Source of the DNA: Collariella sp. IMI 366227
Taxonomy: Eukaryota > Ascomycota > Sordariomycetes > Sordariales > Chaetomiaceae
Length of the DNA stretch: 64,000 nt
Assembly: GCA_027946355.1 (NCBI GenBank)
Contig: JAPEUS010000012.1
Coordinates: 496,001 to 560,000 of the forward strand
Reading direction: 5' to 3'
Positions 31,849 to 44,463 of this stretch are shown piece after piece. The notes beneath the pieces are model-generated. The model was not told where the DNA came from, did not search any database, and saw only the letters and a program-made list of their open reading frames with translations. A program made the position numbers and the translations under genes. The stretch's first letter is position 1. Every line of letters begins with the position of its first letter.

Positions 31849-34273
31849 TCAGTTAGCAACCTCCTCCTCAACCCAACCATTCAGATTCCCCTGAATCGCC
31901 AGCCCAAAGCCAGCACCCATACCACCAAAGCTGGCCTGGTACTGATGACCACGGCGCTCGCCATGGTCGCCATTGCTGCCATGAAGACTAGGGCTGGGGG
32001 TGCCATTCTCGAACGGCGCAAATACGGGCAGGCTCACGGCACGACTATGCGAGGCGCGGCCGGGGGCGAGCAGGCCGCCAATGGTTGTGGCGCCCGAGAC
32101 GGACGGGTTCGTGACGTAGCCGTTGGAGATGCTGGCCGACTGCTGGTGGCCCGAGATGGGGCCCTGCGGGACCTCGAGAATCAGGCCGGGCTCGTTAGGC
32201 GAGGAGGCAGCGGTGCCGAAGAGGGCGGCTTGCTGCGCGGCAAGGACGTGGTGCTGCTGCTGTTGCTGCTGCTGCGCCTGCTGCGAGACGTGGTTCAGGT
32301 ACATGGTCAGAGGGGTTGCTGTTGCTGTTGAAGAGCGCGGCTGAAGGTGCGCCACCGGCGTTGTTGGCTGGGTTGCCGCTCTGGTTGTAGCTGGCGCCGT
32401 TCTGACCGTAGCTGGCACCGTTTTGGTTGTGGCTAACGCCGTTCGTAGGAGGGGGCATCTGATCACCACGCGGCGACTGCTGCTGCATCTGGCGGGGCGG
32501 GTTGCCGCAGCGGTCCTTGCCGAAGTTGACCTTGAACTTCCGGTACTCCTCCTTGCCCCTCACGGCCTCAATGGCCTTGATCGCGTTGGCAATGTTGGTG
32601 AAGTTGACAAAAGCGCAACTTTTCTCCCGCAGGGTGTTGACAAGCTCGATCTCGCCGTACTCGGTGAAATCCTGCCTCAGGCGCTCCTCACTCCAGCTCT
32701 CGTCGAGGTTGCCGATGTATACATTTCGCGAAGCACCGCCGCTGACAGCGAGAGCGATGGCGGGCGGAAGAGCTCCCGAGTGCTTACCCCAGCCGATCTT
32801 CAACCGCCGGTTGTGGATCATCAGACCCTGCAGGTTGCTCAGAGCGTAGAACGACGCCGCAGCGGTGGGGTCAATGAAGGTCACGAAGCAGATGTGCTTG
32901 TCGGGGATGTAGCGGATGTGGTGCAAGAGACCGCCGCGGACGACGTTGCAGATTTCCTCGATCGTGGTCTCGGGATGGATGTTGCCGAGATAGATTGTCC
33001 GGTTTCCCAGGTTGCCGATGCCACCGGCCGTGGTGGCCACGGCAGCGGCAGCTACGGACTGCTGAGCTAGAGCGTTCGAGATCAGGTCCCGGTCCGCGCC
33101 GGTCAGCATGTGGGCGTAGCCAGGAGCAATTCCGAGGTACTGGGCGGCGTTCTGCTGTTGAGTCTTGGACACATAGGCGCAGCGATCCTTGCCATAATAG
33201 ACGCGGCGGGGCGCCTGCCACTTGGGCTCCTGGGGAAGCTGAGAGACGGCCTTGATGGCGTTGGCGATCGAGAGGAAGTGGACGAACGCGATGTTCTTCT
33301 CGCGGACGATCTTCACGGTGTCGATGGCGCCGAACTTGCCCAAATCCTCCCGCAGCTCATCGTCGGTGATGTCCTCGGGAAGGTTTCCGAGGTAGACGTT
33401 CCGAGACGCGCCGGACTGCTGGACAGCCAGAGCGACCGAGGTGGGGACCTGCGACGGCTTGCCCCAACCAATTTTGATATCCTGACCCTTGACGCAGAGC
33501 TTTTTCAAGATGGCATCCGAGTGGAAATGGGTGGCGGAGCTAGCGTCCAGGAAGGAAATGAAGGCGCAGTTCTTGTCCGGAAGGAGACGGACCGACTCGA
33601 TCTGGCCGCTGCGCACATGACCCAGGATCTCCTCGGCCGAGGTGTCAGGGGGAATGTTGCCCAGATACACGGTCCGGCTGGTGCCGGTCACGATGGCGGG
33701 GCCCATGGACACGGGGGATGTTGGCTGCATAGGGACCTGCATCTGGGCCACGTTGTTGAAAGAGCCCGTAGGGGACTGAGGCGCATAGAATTGGGGGGCG
33801 CCGTAGGCCGAGGGCGAAACGATGGACTGGTACATCTGCGGCGAGATGCTCTGCTGGACCGGGCTCGACGGGCCATTCTGCTGCTGCTGGAGGCTCTGCT
33901 GCTGGACCTGCTGAAAGCTGCTCACGTTCTGGAAATGCGGGCTGCCAAAGGCGGCAGGGGTGCCGGGCTGGAACGGGCTGCCGAGGAGGAGCTGGGAAGG
34001 CAGCAGAGGGGTGAACTGCATATCGAAGGCCGTGCCAGGGGTCGTCATGTCGGCATTGCTGGTGGGAATCTGCTGGTGGTGCTGGATCGGCTGGATCGGC
34101 TGGGTATTGATGGTCGGGATGTTGCCGCGGCGAGGATGGCGGTCAGCGAAGCCCGAGATGTTGGAGGTGAAGGCACCGTGGGAGAAGCCCGTGTCACTGT
34201 TGGAGGGCTTCGAAGCATGGCCGTAGTGGCTGGGGCGGCTGGGCCCGGCCTGGTGACCCGACATATCCTGCAT
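31849..34273 (-). CDS. Four-RRM RNA-binding protein (Mrn1/Nrd1 type)
   Basis: Homologues (yeast MRN1, fission yeast Nrd1) bind mRNA and regulate developmental or stress transcripts. The coding region appears intronless. Residues 1-195 are Gln/Ser/Pro-rich. RRM1 about 199-270 (SRTVYLGNIPPDTSAEEI), RRM2 about 293-365 (SRNVYLGNLPEDITDDEL), RRM3 about 448-520 (NRTIYLGNIHPETTIEEI) and RRM4 about 540-612 (SRNVYIGNLDESWSEERL); each has its RNP1-like strand, for example KNCAFISF and KSCAFVNF. The GWGK repeats after RRM1 and RRM3 are typical of this family. After a poly-Asn/Gln stretch the frame steps by one base in the G run 32311-32315 and resumes with LTMYLNHVSQQAQQQQ. The tail continues through GLILEVPQGPISGHQQ to a stop at 31849-31851. 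Without the step, translation would end at about 32195 with an Ala/Arg-rich tail. A CTG/CAG repeat (32251-32274) encodes the Gln run. Confidence 0.9.
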
Positions 34274-37111
34274 CCCGAGCAGATGAGGAGGGACAAGACT
34301 GTCCCGGGTGTGGTGAGATAGGACCGCCGTTTTGACCGGTTAAACGTGCCCTATCAAAGGCACGAAAAAGGTATGCGCGTGAGTACCGCTGGCTGGTTCG
34401 TACTAGCGGCTCTCAAGAGAGACTCGAGAGCAATGGATAAGACGGTTGACGGCGACGAGATTCCTCCTAGACCAGGAAGAAACAACGAGGACACAGGTCG
34501 GAAAGGTAGGCCAGTCGAGGCTCAAGGCGAGTGTGTTCTAGGAATGCAGAAGTGGCTGAAGAGCAAACACTCGAAAAAAACGGGCGCCGGATCCAAAGAA
34601 AGAGATGCTCAATAGTCAATGCAGTCTCTTTCAGGGAAAGACAATCGACTAAAGCGGTGGCGGTCGGACAAAGAACGGCTGTCGAGTATTAAAATGTTAT
34701 CGGGAATTCGAGTGAGGGACACTCTCTAAGCGAGTGTCGAGAAGATGCAATGGCTGGCGACGACCTCGTCGGTCGAAGGAGGCCGGAAAAAACGGGCGGG
34801 TCGCGTCGAGCGGACGGGCGAGGTCCCGGGCAGCAGTTGCACCAAAATTAATACGTATAAAGAACGAGTGGAAGGGAAAAGGGTAAGTGTGCTGGCGGGC
34901 GAAGAGAGGGAAGGACACGGCAAAACGCAGTCCAATGAACGAGGGTGCGGAAGCAGAGAACGAAAGGGCGGGAAAAAAAGGGAGCAAAAGGAGGTGAAAG
35001 ACTGGAAATGGACGACTGGGGTCGCTGGGGTCCTCGCTGACAGGGACTGGCACCCTGAAAGAGAGGTGGACTGTGCCCGTCCAGGTTTGCGGTCGATGTG
35101 GAGGAGCGCTTGTCGATTTTAATTGCATCTCGCAACAGGGTCCCGCTTTCCCACGCGGTACCTGGCCGCCAGGTCCCCTTTTCTCGTTCCTGGCAGGGAA
35201 GCCGCGTCCAGACCCTCCGTCCTTGGAACGGCAGGGACAGCGCCGGCGGGTACCCTCCCCAAGCGCTCACCCAATCAAGCCGCGGCTATGGATAAGGTGA
35301 GCACGGTGTGGAATGAGGAATCCCAATCTGGGCCCTGTTCGTGCAACCCTCTCCGCAGTCTGATGGCCCGGATGATGGCCTGTTCCTGAAGAGTCTCGTG
35401 TCTTGTTCAAGCAGGAACCGGGAGCCGTGCGGGATGCAATCGAGACAGACCCCTTTCTCCCCTTTCTCCCCTTTCTGTTCCTGCCGTTTTGGGTCGCGGA
35501 TGAGTCGCTGCAATGCTGCAATGGCCAGCCCAGAGAGTGGGTCCCATCCTTGCCAGGCGTCCCATCTCTCCTGCAGGTACTCCGTACCTGCGACAGCCCT
35601 GATTGGCGCATCGTGGATCTTCCCGGCATCTCCAGGGGCACCTCTCTGTCCTGTCTGCATCACTCGTCAAGCAAAGACAGAGGCCATCTTCAGCAGGCAC
35701 ATTAATACAGATCCGAGCCATATGCTGTTGTCGCAAGTACCTCGCCTCGGGTTCATCTCTCGCAGAACCGGCTAGTTTAAACGCCCCAGTTTCCCATTGG
35801 TGTGGGTTTCTTTGGCATCAAGATCCAATCTCTATGTGTGTCTGCCAAGCCGCTTCCTCGAAGAGAGATAAGTCTCTTCTTGCCCGAGTCAGCATCAAGC
35901 TTTAGCATGAATGATTTGAGAGTGAGGAGAGTTACGAAACAGAATTCTGGGGTAACCAGACACATTTATGCATAAGCGGTTGACAAGAACATTCCGCTTT
36001 GTTGGAAGTTGTTGAACATTGAGTTAACCCAGAAAAGACGCCTGTTTGAGTATTATGTACCATGTCCCCCCCCCAAAACATCGAACCTGGGGCTTGGTAC
36101 ACGCGTAGAAAACGGACAATATTTTTTAGACAATCGAACTATCCAACTCAACTGCAACTTCCAAACTACTTATACGTAAACCTATAAATCCAATGGGTAC
36201 AGCTCGCCTCTTCTCTTTAAAATCAGGCTTCGAGTCCCAGTGAGAGACACTTCATCAGGGCCAACACCCTCCTCCAGTCCACCCCCATTCCCTGAACCGG
36301 CGGCAAACTCCCTGCATCAACAATCCTAACAATATGATCCTCACATTCCTGCCTGACGTATGTACAGATTACTTGATTATACATAGACATCCACAGAGAA
36401 AGACAGACCGCCAACTCCTTTCCACTTCCCAAAGCAGAACAGAACTTGGAGCAAGCCGTTCGCATCCAGCGCAGTGTGTCATCGTTGTCATGCATGTTCC
36501 CCTTTTCCTTCCCGCTCCCAACACACTACCCAACGACCCAGGGTCTCATCAGGGGTAGATCCGATGACTTGCCGCGCCTGAACAGCCAAGCGAGCGATCT
36601 GCACAGGGCAGGATCGCATCATGGTAAAACGTCAAAAGTCAATGTCGACTACCAATTGACTTCCGCGGTATCGATATTCAAACACAAGTCGTACCAAAAT
36701 CGAAAACCTCACCTCCAACCAACATCAGCAGAGTACCGAGGACTGTGCAGTCTTTTACAACTCAAGCCGCCGAGCAGCCCCTGGCTTAGGAAGATACCTG
36801 ATGCTCTGAAGTTACCTGCTGCTACCAGTGAGCATACAAATGCCACGCAACTTTCAGTATCCCAACCCACCGTCTCCTAAACACCACATATTTCTCAATC
36901 CAATGCCTCAGCTTTTTCCACTAGTGAATGGGTAGTCAAGCAACTTCACGTCTCACAACCCCAACCCACCCCACCACCCTCACACCTTCTATTCAACCAC
37001 ATAGTGCATATTGTGTCGTCATAAATGGAACGCGCCACAAGTCTAGTTTATTACTGAGATCATCAAAACCCCATCTAGTGTACTCGCACGCATGCTATCC
37101 CATTACCAAAA
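34274..37111. other. 2.8-kb region upstream of the RRM gene and downstream of AsnRS
   Basis: No gene I can name. The long C/T- and A-rich stretch adjoining 34273 suggests a long leader for the RRM gene. At 35455-35480 the octamer CCCTTTCT is repeated about three times. A minus-strand frame at 36223-36495 (90 codons, rich in Cys and Trp) looks protein-like, but I found neither a family nor a complete gene model; see findings. A C8 run lies at 36068-36075. Confidence 0.45.
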
Positions 37112-38982
37112 TCAAGGCTTGCACCGCCCCATAAACCGCGAGTACAAGCTGCACGTGCGCACAGTGTGCTGGTTGGCCATCCAGGCGAGGAAACGCTCGA
37201 GGCCGAGGCCGTAGCCGCCGTGCGGGGAGGAGCCATACCTAATGACATGATGTGTCAGTATCAGTTTTTTAAAGATGGGGGTGTGAAAGGGGTGAGACGT
37301 ACTTGCGCTGGTCAGTGTACCAGTAGTAGGGCTCGTGGGGAATGCCGTTCTTCTTGTACGCCTCGATCAGCTCGGCGTAGTCGTCCATGCGCATGGAGCC
37401 GCCAACGATTTCGCCGACGCCGGGCACTGGTTGTTATTGTCAGCAACACACTATCTTCAAATATCAGGGGTACAGGGGACATACTCAGCACATCAACCGA
37501 CTCAGTTACTCGCAGATCGTTGGGGTCTTTCTTCATGTAGAACGCCTTGATCTCAACAGGGAAGTGAGTAAGGAAAATAGGGCGGTTAATGATATCCGTC
37601 ATCCTGCGCTCCGCAGCCTCAGCAATATCATCGCCAAACACATGCGGCTGGCCCTCCTCGTTGAGAATAGGCGGGTCCTGCTTGTTGAGCCACTCAATGG
37701 CATCGGCGTACTTCATACGCATGAAGGGCCGCGCAGGCTTCTGGAACCCGGGGTTGAGGATCTGCATGTAACCCTTGGCGGTCTCGTCGGCGAGCACCTT
37801 GTCGACGACGCGCGAGATGAGCTCCTCAATGTGGTCGAGCAGGTCATCGAACTCGATAAAGTCCATCTCAGCCTCGACGTGCGTGTACTCGGACAAGTGG
37901 CGACGCGTGAGGGACTTCTCGGCGCGGAACGACTTCTCGATGCAGTACACGCTGCCCAGCGACTGGATCACCGTCTCGAGGTACAGCTGCGACGACTGCG
38001 TCAGGTACGCCTCCTCGCCGTAGTAGTCGTACTTGAAGAGCGTCGAGCCGCCCTCGACCTGCGTCTGCACCATGGCAGGCGGCGACACCTTGCGGAACTC
38101 CATCTCGCGGTAGCTGTCGATGAAGGCCAGCTCGACGAACTCGCGGAGCTTCATGACGGCCGACGCGTTCTCGCCGCGCAGCACGAGGTGCCTGTTGTCG
38201 AGCATCGCCGCGTCCCACGGGTCCTGCTGCGCCGACACCTTGTTGGTGATGGCGTCGAGGTCGCTCGGGGCTGCGCCCAGCACTTTGAAGTAGTCGACGT
38301 GCAGTTCCCGGTTGTCGATGGCGCTCTGGCCGGCGGGGACTGTCTTCAGCTCGCCGTACAGCACGAGGGCCGTCTCGATGGCGAACATCAGGGCGTCGTA
38401 GTTCTTGGTCAGCTCGCCCGCCGGCAGGATGCAGGACATCTGGCCGTAGCCGTCCTTGAGCTTGATGAATGTGAGGGTCTTTTGCACGCGCAGCTCCTGG
38501 ATCCGGCCGTAGACCTTGACGCGGGTGCCCTTCTTGGTGTCGTCGCCGAGCTCAACGCTCTTGTTGTTGAGCTTGATGCGCACGGCAGGGGGCAGCGAGG
38601 TGTCCTCCTTGAGCACAATCTTCTTGGCGTCCTCAAGCTTCTTGAGCTTGTGCTGGCGCTCCTCCTCCTCCTTCTTGGCCGTGGCCTGCTCAGCGGCCAG
38701 CTTCTTCTTGTAGATGGCGATGCGGCCGACGGCCTTCTTCATGGCGCTCTTTGGGGGCTCCTCCCAGGTGGCAGGGGCCTCAGCGCCCTCCTTCGCAGCC
38801 GGGCGGATGAGATATGCCGGCGCGGGCAGGTCGAGGTGCTGGAGGAGGGCATGGTAGAGCGACTGGTAGGGCTTCGCCTCGGAACCGTCCGCGGACTCGT
38901 CGTCCTTGCCGACGGCGGGGTCAATGTAGCATTTCGCGTCGCTCTTGGTGCGGTCGGCGAGCTCCTGTGCCGAAGAGGCCAT
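37112..38982 (-). CDS. ded81: Asparaginyl-tRNA synthetase, cytosolic
   Basis: Class IIb synthetase charging tRNA-Asn. Exon 1 37485-38982, exon 2 37303-37426, exon 3 37112-37238 (introns 58 and 64 nt), 582 residues. Residues 1-165 are a eukaryotic Lys/Glu-rich extension; then the OB-fold anticodon-binding domain (TRVKVYGRIQELRVQKTLTF) and the catalytic core. Motif 2 is seen at YCIEKSFRAEKSLTRRHLSE, motif 3 at YGSSPHGGYGLGLERFLAWM. HLSEYTHVEAEMDF is the classic AsnRS/AspRS block; MPGVGEIVGGSMRM identifies AsnRS. The protein ends SLYSRFMGRCKP. No mitochondrial presequence is visible. Frame intact throughout. Confidence 0.97.
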
Positions 38983-40276
38983 CTTATCTGTCAGCGGCTG
39001 GCGCGGGTGCAGTCGCAGATGTTGCTGTCGGAGGAGGGGAGAGGGGATCGTCGGCGGCGGGTGCGTTACAGGAAGCGCAGGGTTGGTGGGGTAGATTGGT
39101 CTGGAGAGAAAAGTTGGCGGGGCAATTGGGGACGGGTTCCTGTGGTTTTAGAGCCTAAAATGGCAATGACTCACCCACAGACCATTCTCAGGGTCTGAGA
39201 TAAGGTGTCAGTACCCATGCCGCAGGATCACCGCTCTGTGGTCCCGCATGATTGAGGCCGTTCATCTGGAACACCTCAATGGCGATCGAGACGATCCCTA
39301 GGTTGACTCAGAACGTCCAAGCCTCGCCGCCAGGGTGGTGTCTCGCCGGTGCTGTCACCGGCAGAACCCGAGAGACCTCGAAGCTTAACAGATCGTGGAC
39401 CCTTATCTGAAGCCCTTCTCGCCTCGCACAAGAGCACCGTTTCACGTCGGGCCCTTTCAGACCAGATTGGACCTTCACCGTGATATCGTACATGCGCGTA
39501 GTAGGTTGGAGGACCTTAGATGCTTGGCCAGAAAAATGAAAGCTGCTCCTTTCCCTCGTCCCCCTGCCGCCGTTCAACACTCGCCTCTGATCACCAGTGG
39601 TTCGTCTCATTCCCGCACCTGCTAGTCAGTATCTGAGATTCGCTTCCATTAACCAAAGAGGGCTCCAGTAATGCCGAGCGTGGCTGGTCATGGATTGTGG
39701 AGGACGTTGATTCAAACTCGAACAAGTCAAACCATCCCAAGCCGGACAGAAAGTGGAAAGGGGATCTTGATTCAATTGCGCTCCAATCGCCAAACTGTCC
39801 TATCAAAATGGAAAGTTTCCTGCCCGGTTTATGAACTTGCCCGCCCATTGACAAGAGAGAGGGAATCAAGAAGGAAAGGTGCGCCGGCAGAGGCCAGAAA
39901 ATACCAAGAGTCGAGGGGCTCGAGGTAGACAATCTCTGTTGCCTAACCGAGATGTAGTCAAGCCCTTCCAACTGACGGCAAGTTGTGCCTTTCTGCCAAT
40001 CGTGCGTATCCATGAGGGGGTATTCGACGGAATCCGAAAAAGATGGGGAAACTCAAAGCTCCATGAGATTCCTTGCGTCCCATGTTCAGGCTTCGGATCC
40101 GTCCCTGTTGAATCGCACCGCGCTCATTCGATGTGTAACAACTCCTAGCAAAGAGTCTCATGGCTGGCCAAGAGAGGGCCCGTAAAGAGTTGCCAGATGC
40201 TTTTTCTGACAAGCTGTTGAGCCGTGCTAGACCAAGTCGGCTACACACAAACTTCCAGTCGTGCTAGAAACCTTGA
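38983..40276. other. Intergenic region between AsnRS and CDC42
   Basis: About 1.3 kb with the AsnRS promoter at its left and the CDC42 3' flank at its right. Short open frames on both strands show no recognisable domain. Confidence 0.5.
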
Positions 40277-41246
40277 TCAGAGCATCCGGCATCTGTGTTT
40301 TTGCTTTTTGGCCACGGGTGGTTCTAGCGCAGCAACAATTGCCTAGTAGTCGTTTGTCAGCCCAATCACGCCCTATCACATTTTGCTGCTCGCCCGTGAA
40401 GGCCGGAATAACCCACCTCGTCAAAGACATCCTTGAGCTTGTACTGGGTGAGGGCACTGCACTCGACGTATTTGACCGCGCCCAGCTCTTTGGCCATCCG
40501 CTCGCCATCCTCTTTCCGCACGGGGTGCATCTTCTGCTTGGCGAGCTTGGCCACCACCTGCTGGTCCTCCCGCAAATCTACTTGGGTGCCGACGATGAGG
40601 CAGGGCACGCCGGGGCAGTGGTGGTGTACCTCGGGGAACCACTTCTCGCGGACGTTTTCGAACGAGGCGGGTGACGTGACGCTGAAGCAAACGAGGAAGA
40701 CGTCGGTCTGGGGGTACGAGAGCGGTCGCAGGCGGTCGTAATCTTCTTGCCCGGCGGTATCGAACAGTCCCAGCGTGTAGGGCTCGTCGCCGATCCTAAA
40801 AGCCGCTGTTTAGCAAGGTTGCTGGGCGGCCGGGGCTGAGCGATGGTGTGGCTAGGCGTGATGCAAGCCAGCCGAGCGGGCGCGGGGATCGCAAACGTAC
40901 ATGACCGTGACAGCATAGTTGTCAAAGACCGTTGGGACGTATTCCGAGGGGAATTTGTTTGTGGTGTAGCTAATAAGGAGACATGTCTTGCCGACCGCAC
41001 CGTCACCGACAACCACGCACCTGGAAGAGGCATTATGTTAGCATAGGCCCGAGCCTTCACAAGGATGTCCGTGGTCGCGTGTAAGTCGCCGACGCAGGTA
41101 GCTGCAGTGTGCAGCTCCGGGCACAGCACGCCGAGATCAAAAGAAACCGCTCGGGTTGAGATAGTCTCATGGTCCGGAGCTACACACCGGATCGGGAACC
41201 GTGGAGAAAGAGGGGGCCGGACATACTTGATGGTCCCGAGTACCAT
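40277..41246 (-). CDS. cdc42: CDC42 Rho-family GTPase
   Basis: Polarity switch controlling actin and hyphal tip growth, acting at the plasma membrane. Exons on the minus strand: 41227-41246, 40901-41020, 40417-40795 and 40277-40342, introns 206, 105 and 74 nt, total 194 residues. P loop GDGAVGKTCLL, switch I SEYVPTVFDNYAVTV, switch II LFDTAGQEDYDRLRPLSYP, base recognition VGTQVDLRED and SALTQYKLKDVFDE. The short last exon encodes AIVAALEPPVAKKQKHRC and ends in CRML, a prenylation box after a basic cluster. The TQVD form and the SYPQTDVFLVCFSV block place it in CDC42 rather than RHO1 or RAC. An upstream in-frame ATG at about 41300 exists, but MVLGTIK is the family start. Confidence 0.97.
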
Positions 41247-43215
41247 TTTCGGGGATGATGTTCGTGAACAGGATAACGATGGTTTATCGGTACGAGTCAC
41301 GTCGGGTGCCTGGCGAAAAGAAGGCGTGCGTCCAACCTCCTCTTCCCCTTATCGCGGTCTGGTGTCCCACGCGAATTCGAAAGTGCGCTGGGCGGGGTGG
41401 AGCCTGGAGGAAGGGATGGGATGGGGAAGCTGGACACGAGAGTATGGGGTTTCGTTTGGCGGTAGGAGGGAGGGAGGAGCGGGAGCGAGAGGCGATGACG
41501 AATGGAGCGATGGATGTTTCTCGAGGTGTTGAGACGGCGTGTTTCTGCACAGACAAAGAGGGCCGGGGGTGATGTTGGGTTGTCAGTGGAGAAGGTGAGC
41601 GAGGAAGAAATAGGATCGGTCGGACCAGCAGGGAGCAGCAACAGTGCAGCAATTGAATGGATGGAAAATGGAAAAAGGAGATGGGTCCAGGCTCGCGAAT
41701 TAAAGGGGACTGGAGGTTTTGTTGCAAGCGTGCAAGCAGCAGCCTCGTAAGATTACGGGGAGCTTGGAGAAACCTGGCAGGGCCGAGCACTGGCAAATGG
41801 ATGGATGGGCGGGGGTGGGAGTGGGAGGGAGGAGAGCGCCAGGCGAGCGGTCAGTGGGCGGTGGGCGGTGGTGTCCTTGACCAGGGTCTTTCCCACTGTT
41901 GGGCCCAGTCCTAGGCCAAGCACCTAACATGGAAGCTGCCCACATTTCGTCGACTGGACCCTTTCTCCCTTTCTCGATGCTCGTCACAATCAAGTGACAA
42001 CCACGAACGCCGGACGGTCAGCAATCAGCACGAAATTGTGCACGATGTGACGCTAGCTAGTTTAAGCTGCTTGATCGCCAGAGACCCCCAGAATAAACGC
42101 GCAAGGTTGCCAGCGTGGTGTGCTTCTGGCGGCCCACGTTCCGGAGGCTTGTCTCGACACATGGCTGGTCACAGCGGTCATCCGCGGGCAGGCACTCCAT
42201 CGCTATGAATGGGGTCTTGGGTTGGCCTGCATCGGCCGGTTGGTTGGCTTCTGGAAGACGTCGCCGGCAAATGCTGTGGCACAGAAACCGCCCTATCACG
42301 GCACGATCCACGATGGCCCCCCGGAGAACGCCCAGGACCGTTTTGGCCTGGCTTGTCGGCCACCTGAGGGTTGGAGCAGCTGTTAGTCCATTCGATTCTG
42401 CAAGCCCATTGACGGAGATGTTCCGGCGTTCCCACGTTAAACATGTTTCTGACGACCGGGAACTGGCATTGCCACAGTTTTTTCTGTCGTGGCTGAAGAG
42501 CTCCATTGCTACTCAACATGGTGACAACGAAGCGATCGCATAGGGTGCATAAAACGCGGGGCAATCCGTCTCCATGATGTCCCAGGAGTTGCAACGGGCA
42601 GAGAAGGGATGGGCCCCGTGGAAACATCCCGAGGTGGGATGGATGTTTTGCGACTGTGGTACGTCTACCATGGCTGGAGGGTTTGGGTGTGGGAGGGCTG
42701 GAGAGTTTCAGATCTCAGGGCCGAGGCAGCAAGCAACGGCGCCGCCAACGCAAACCTGCAGCATCTCGTTGCGACTCACACTTGCAAGAAACAGGACTCG
42801 TCTTGGCACCCGCCCTGGATGCGTGGACTTGGAGAGAGGGAGGGCATGGACGAGGGCAGAGTGGAGCATGTTTCGATTGGGATTCAGAATCTTCTGTTTG
42901 GTGGTGTTTGCTTCCTCCCTTTATGCTCCCACCCGGCGGTCAGCCAGAATAAATCTTCCTGGTCCAATATCCGGTCGCCGGTTGATTGACTTTGGGGGTG
43001 TCAGGCAAGGAGTTGATGGGGGTCGTCAATTTGACAGGCATCCCTTGATTCAAACCCTAACCCTGGTACAGTCAATGGTCAACCCCAAAGTCTTGGCACA
43101 TCTAACCAACCACCTCACCACAGCTCAACTAGCAACCATTTCATCTCTTCCTTGAAATCAAATCGTCATATCTTCACTCATTCAACCAACCACCCATGAT
43201 CACACCAGCACTATT
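41247..43215. other. 2-kb region between CDC42 and VMA22-like gene
   Basis: Between two divergent genes. The part next to CDC42 is C/T-rich on the coding strand, as for a leader. Overlapping open frames at 42.1-42.6 kb and 42.6-43.1 kb on both strands show no domain. No gene supported. Confidence 0.5.
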
Positions 43216-44101
43216 ATGTCCCAACGAACTCCTTCTTCCCTTTCAACCCCTCCCTTTCATCCTCCTCCCTTTCATCCCCTCCCTTTCATCTCCCTCCTTC
43301 AAACCCCAACCCTAGCACCAACACAACAAATCGACCACCTCCTCGAGCATTACCTCACCTTACTAGACGAGTACACCTCCTCCGGACAACTCTCAACTCC
43401 TCCAAGCAAACATATTCCAGGACCTTGCCCGCGCAAACTTTGCTGCGGAGCGGGGATACGACGGTATGGGCAGGACTATTATGATGAGAGGATGCAGGCT
43501 TTGAGGAGGGTGAGGGTTGTGGGTGGTGGGAGGGAGAAGGGAGATGATGTTGTTAGTCCAGTGTTTACGGTTGGGTTGGAACCACCGCCGGCGATTGAGG
43601 GGAGGATGGGAGGATGGGGAGAAACAGACGCCGGGAGCGGCTGAGTTGAAGGAGAAGAGGGAGGAGGATGGATTTGAAACCACACACTCTAAACCACCAA
43701 GCAAGCCAAACCGCCAACATCTATCTCAGAGAACAATATCTCCCCAGCAGACGAACCTGAGAAAGAACCAACCCCAAACTCAACCCCTACCACCATAACC
43801 ACCCCAAAACCCCCACCGCACCAACCCCCTCCGCTGGTTCGGCATCCTCACTCCCCTTCCCCTACGCCAAGCCCAACAGCACTCTATCCAAGCTATTGAG
43901 GAAGCTATCCCACGGCTTGCCACACTCTCTGCCGAGATGGCTGCGGTCGAGCTGGAAGTGCGGCGGGCTAGGAAGAGGAGGGTTAAGGCGGAGAAAGCGG
44001 AAGGAAAGGGGATCGGCAGTGGGACTGCTGGTGGTGGTGGTGGTGGTGGTGCAGTGACAGGGTTGGAGGAAGGAATTGGGAGGATTGATGTTTCTGCGTA
44101 A
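43216..44101 (+). CDS. vma22: VMA22/CCDC115-like V-ATPase assembly factor, frameshifted
   Basis: VMA22 is an ER-associated factor needed to assemble the V0 sector of the vacuolar ATPase. After a Pro-rich N terminus the block TQQIDHLLEHYLTLLDEYTS appears. It is followed, in another frame, by QANIFQDLARANFAAERGYD, then in the first frame by GQDYYDERMQALRRVRVV. The C-terminal helix is PLRWFGILTPLPLRQAQQHS followed by EEAIPRLATLSAEMAAVELE and VRRARKRRVKAEKAEGKG. These segments match the family order from coiled coil to C-terminal helix. At least three one-base steps (about 43378-43410, GGG at 43468-43470, and one between 43640 and 43810) keep it from being one frame. The stop is at 44099-44101, after a GGT repeat encoding seven Gly. 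No intron is needed. Confidence 0.7.
43235..43290 (+). repeat. CCTCCCTTTCATC tandem repeat
   Basis: Three to four near-identical copies of 13-17 bases (variants with CCTCC and CCCC spacers) lie in the N-terminal coding part of the VMA22-like gene, giving PPFHPPPFHPLPF. Confidence 0.8.
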
Positions 44102-44463
44102 GGGGGGGTTGTTTTGTCGTTGTTGCAGGACTTAATATGTGGTACATTGTGGTCTTGGGAAACTGGAAGGAAGAGGAGAAGTTTTTATTCAGGTGCTGTC
44201 TGCCCATTTCCTTTTTGTGCCCTCTCTGTTCTGTCTGCCTCCGCGTCCATTACGAGTCTTTTTGACTCCCTCCATATCACCGACCACCTCATTATTACTC
44301 CCTTGGCTTCCACTCCATGGTTGGACCCCTCTGAACTCCTTTTGTCCAACCCCAGACAGTACTATACCCAAGGCCTGCCCATTAAGTGTAATTTCCCACT
44401 GTTCCCAGGCCCCTGTCCCAAACTCCTGGCTAATGATGCTGGTTAAGCATATACAACGCCCCC

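Noticed and set aside
33110..34321. 403-codon plus-strand frame opposite the RRM gene
   Set aside because: Antisense shadow of the RRM coding region; Gly/Val/Leu-rich composition reflects the complement.
36080..36110. tRNA T-arm-like GGTTCGATG on the minus strand
   Set aside because: No symmetric T stem, A box or acceptor stem around it.
37387..39198. Long plus-strand frame opposite AsnRS (603 codons)
   Set aside because: It is the antisense shadow of a strongly conserved gene with third-position C/G bias.
41284..41796. Minus-strand frame extending upstream of CDC42
   Set aside because: CDC42 starts at MVLGTIK; the upstream part is leader sequence without similarity.
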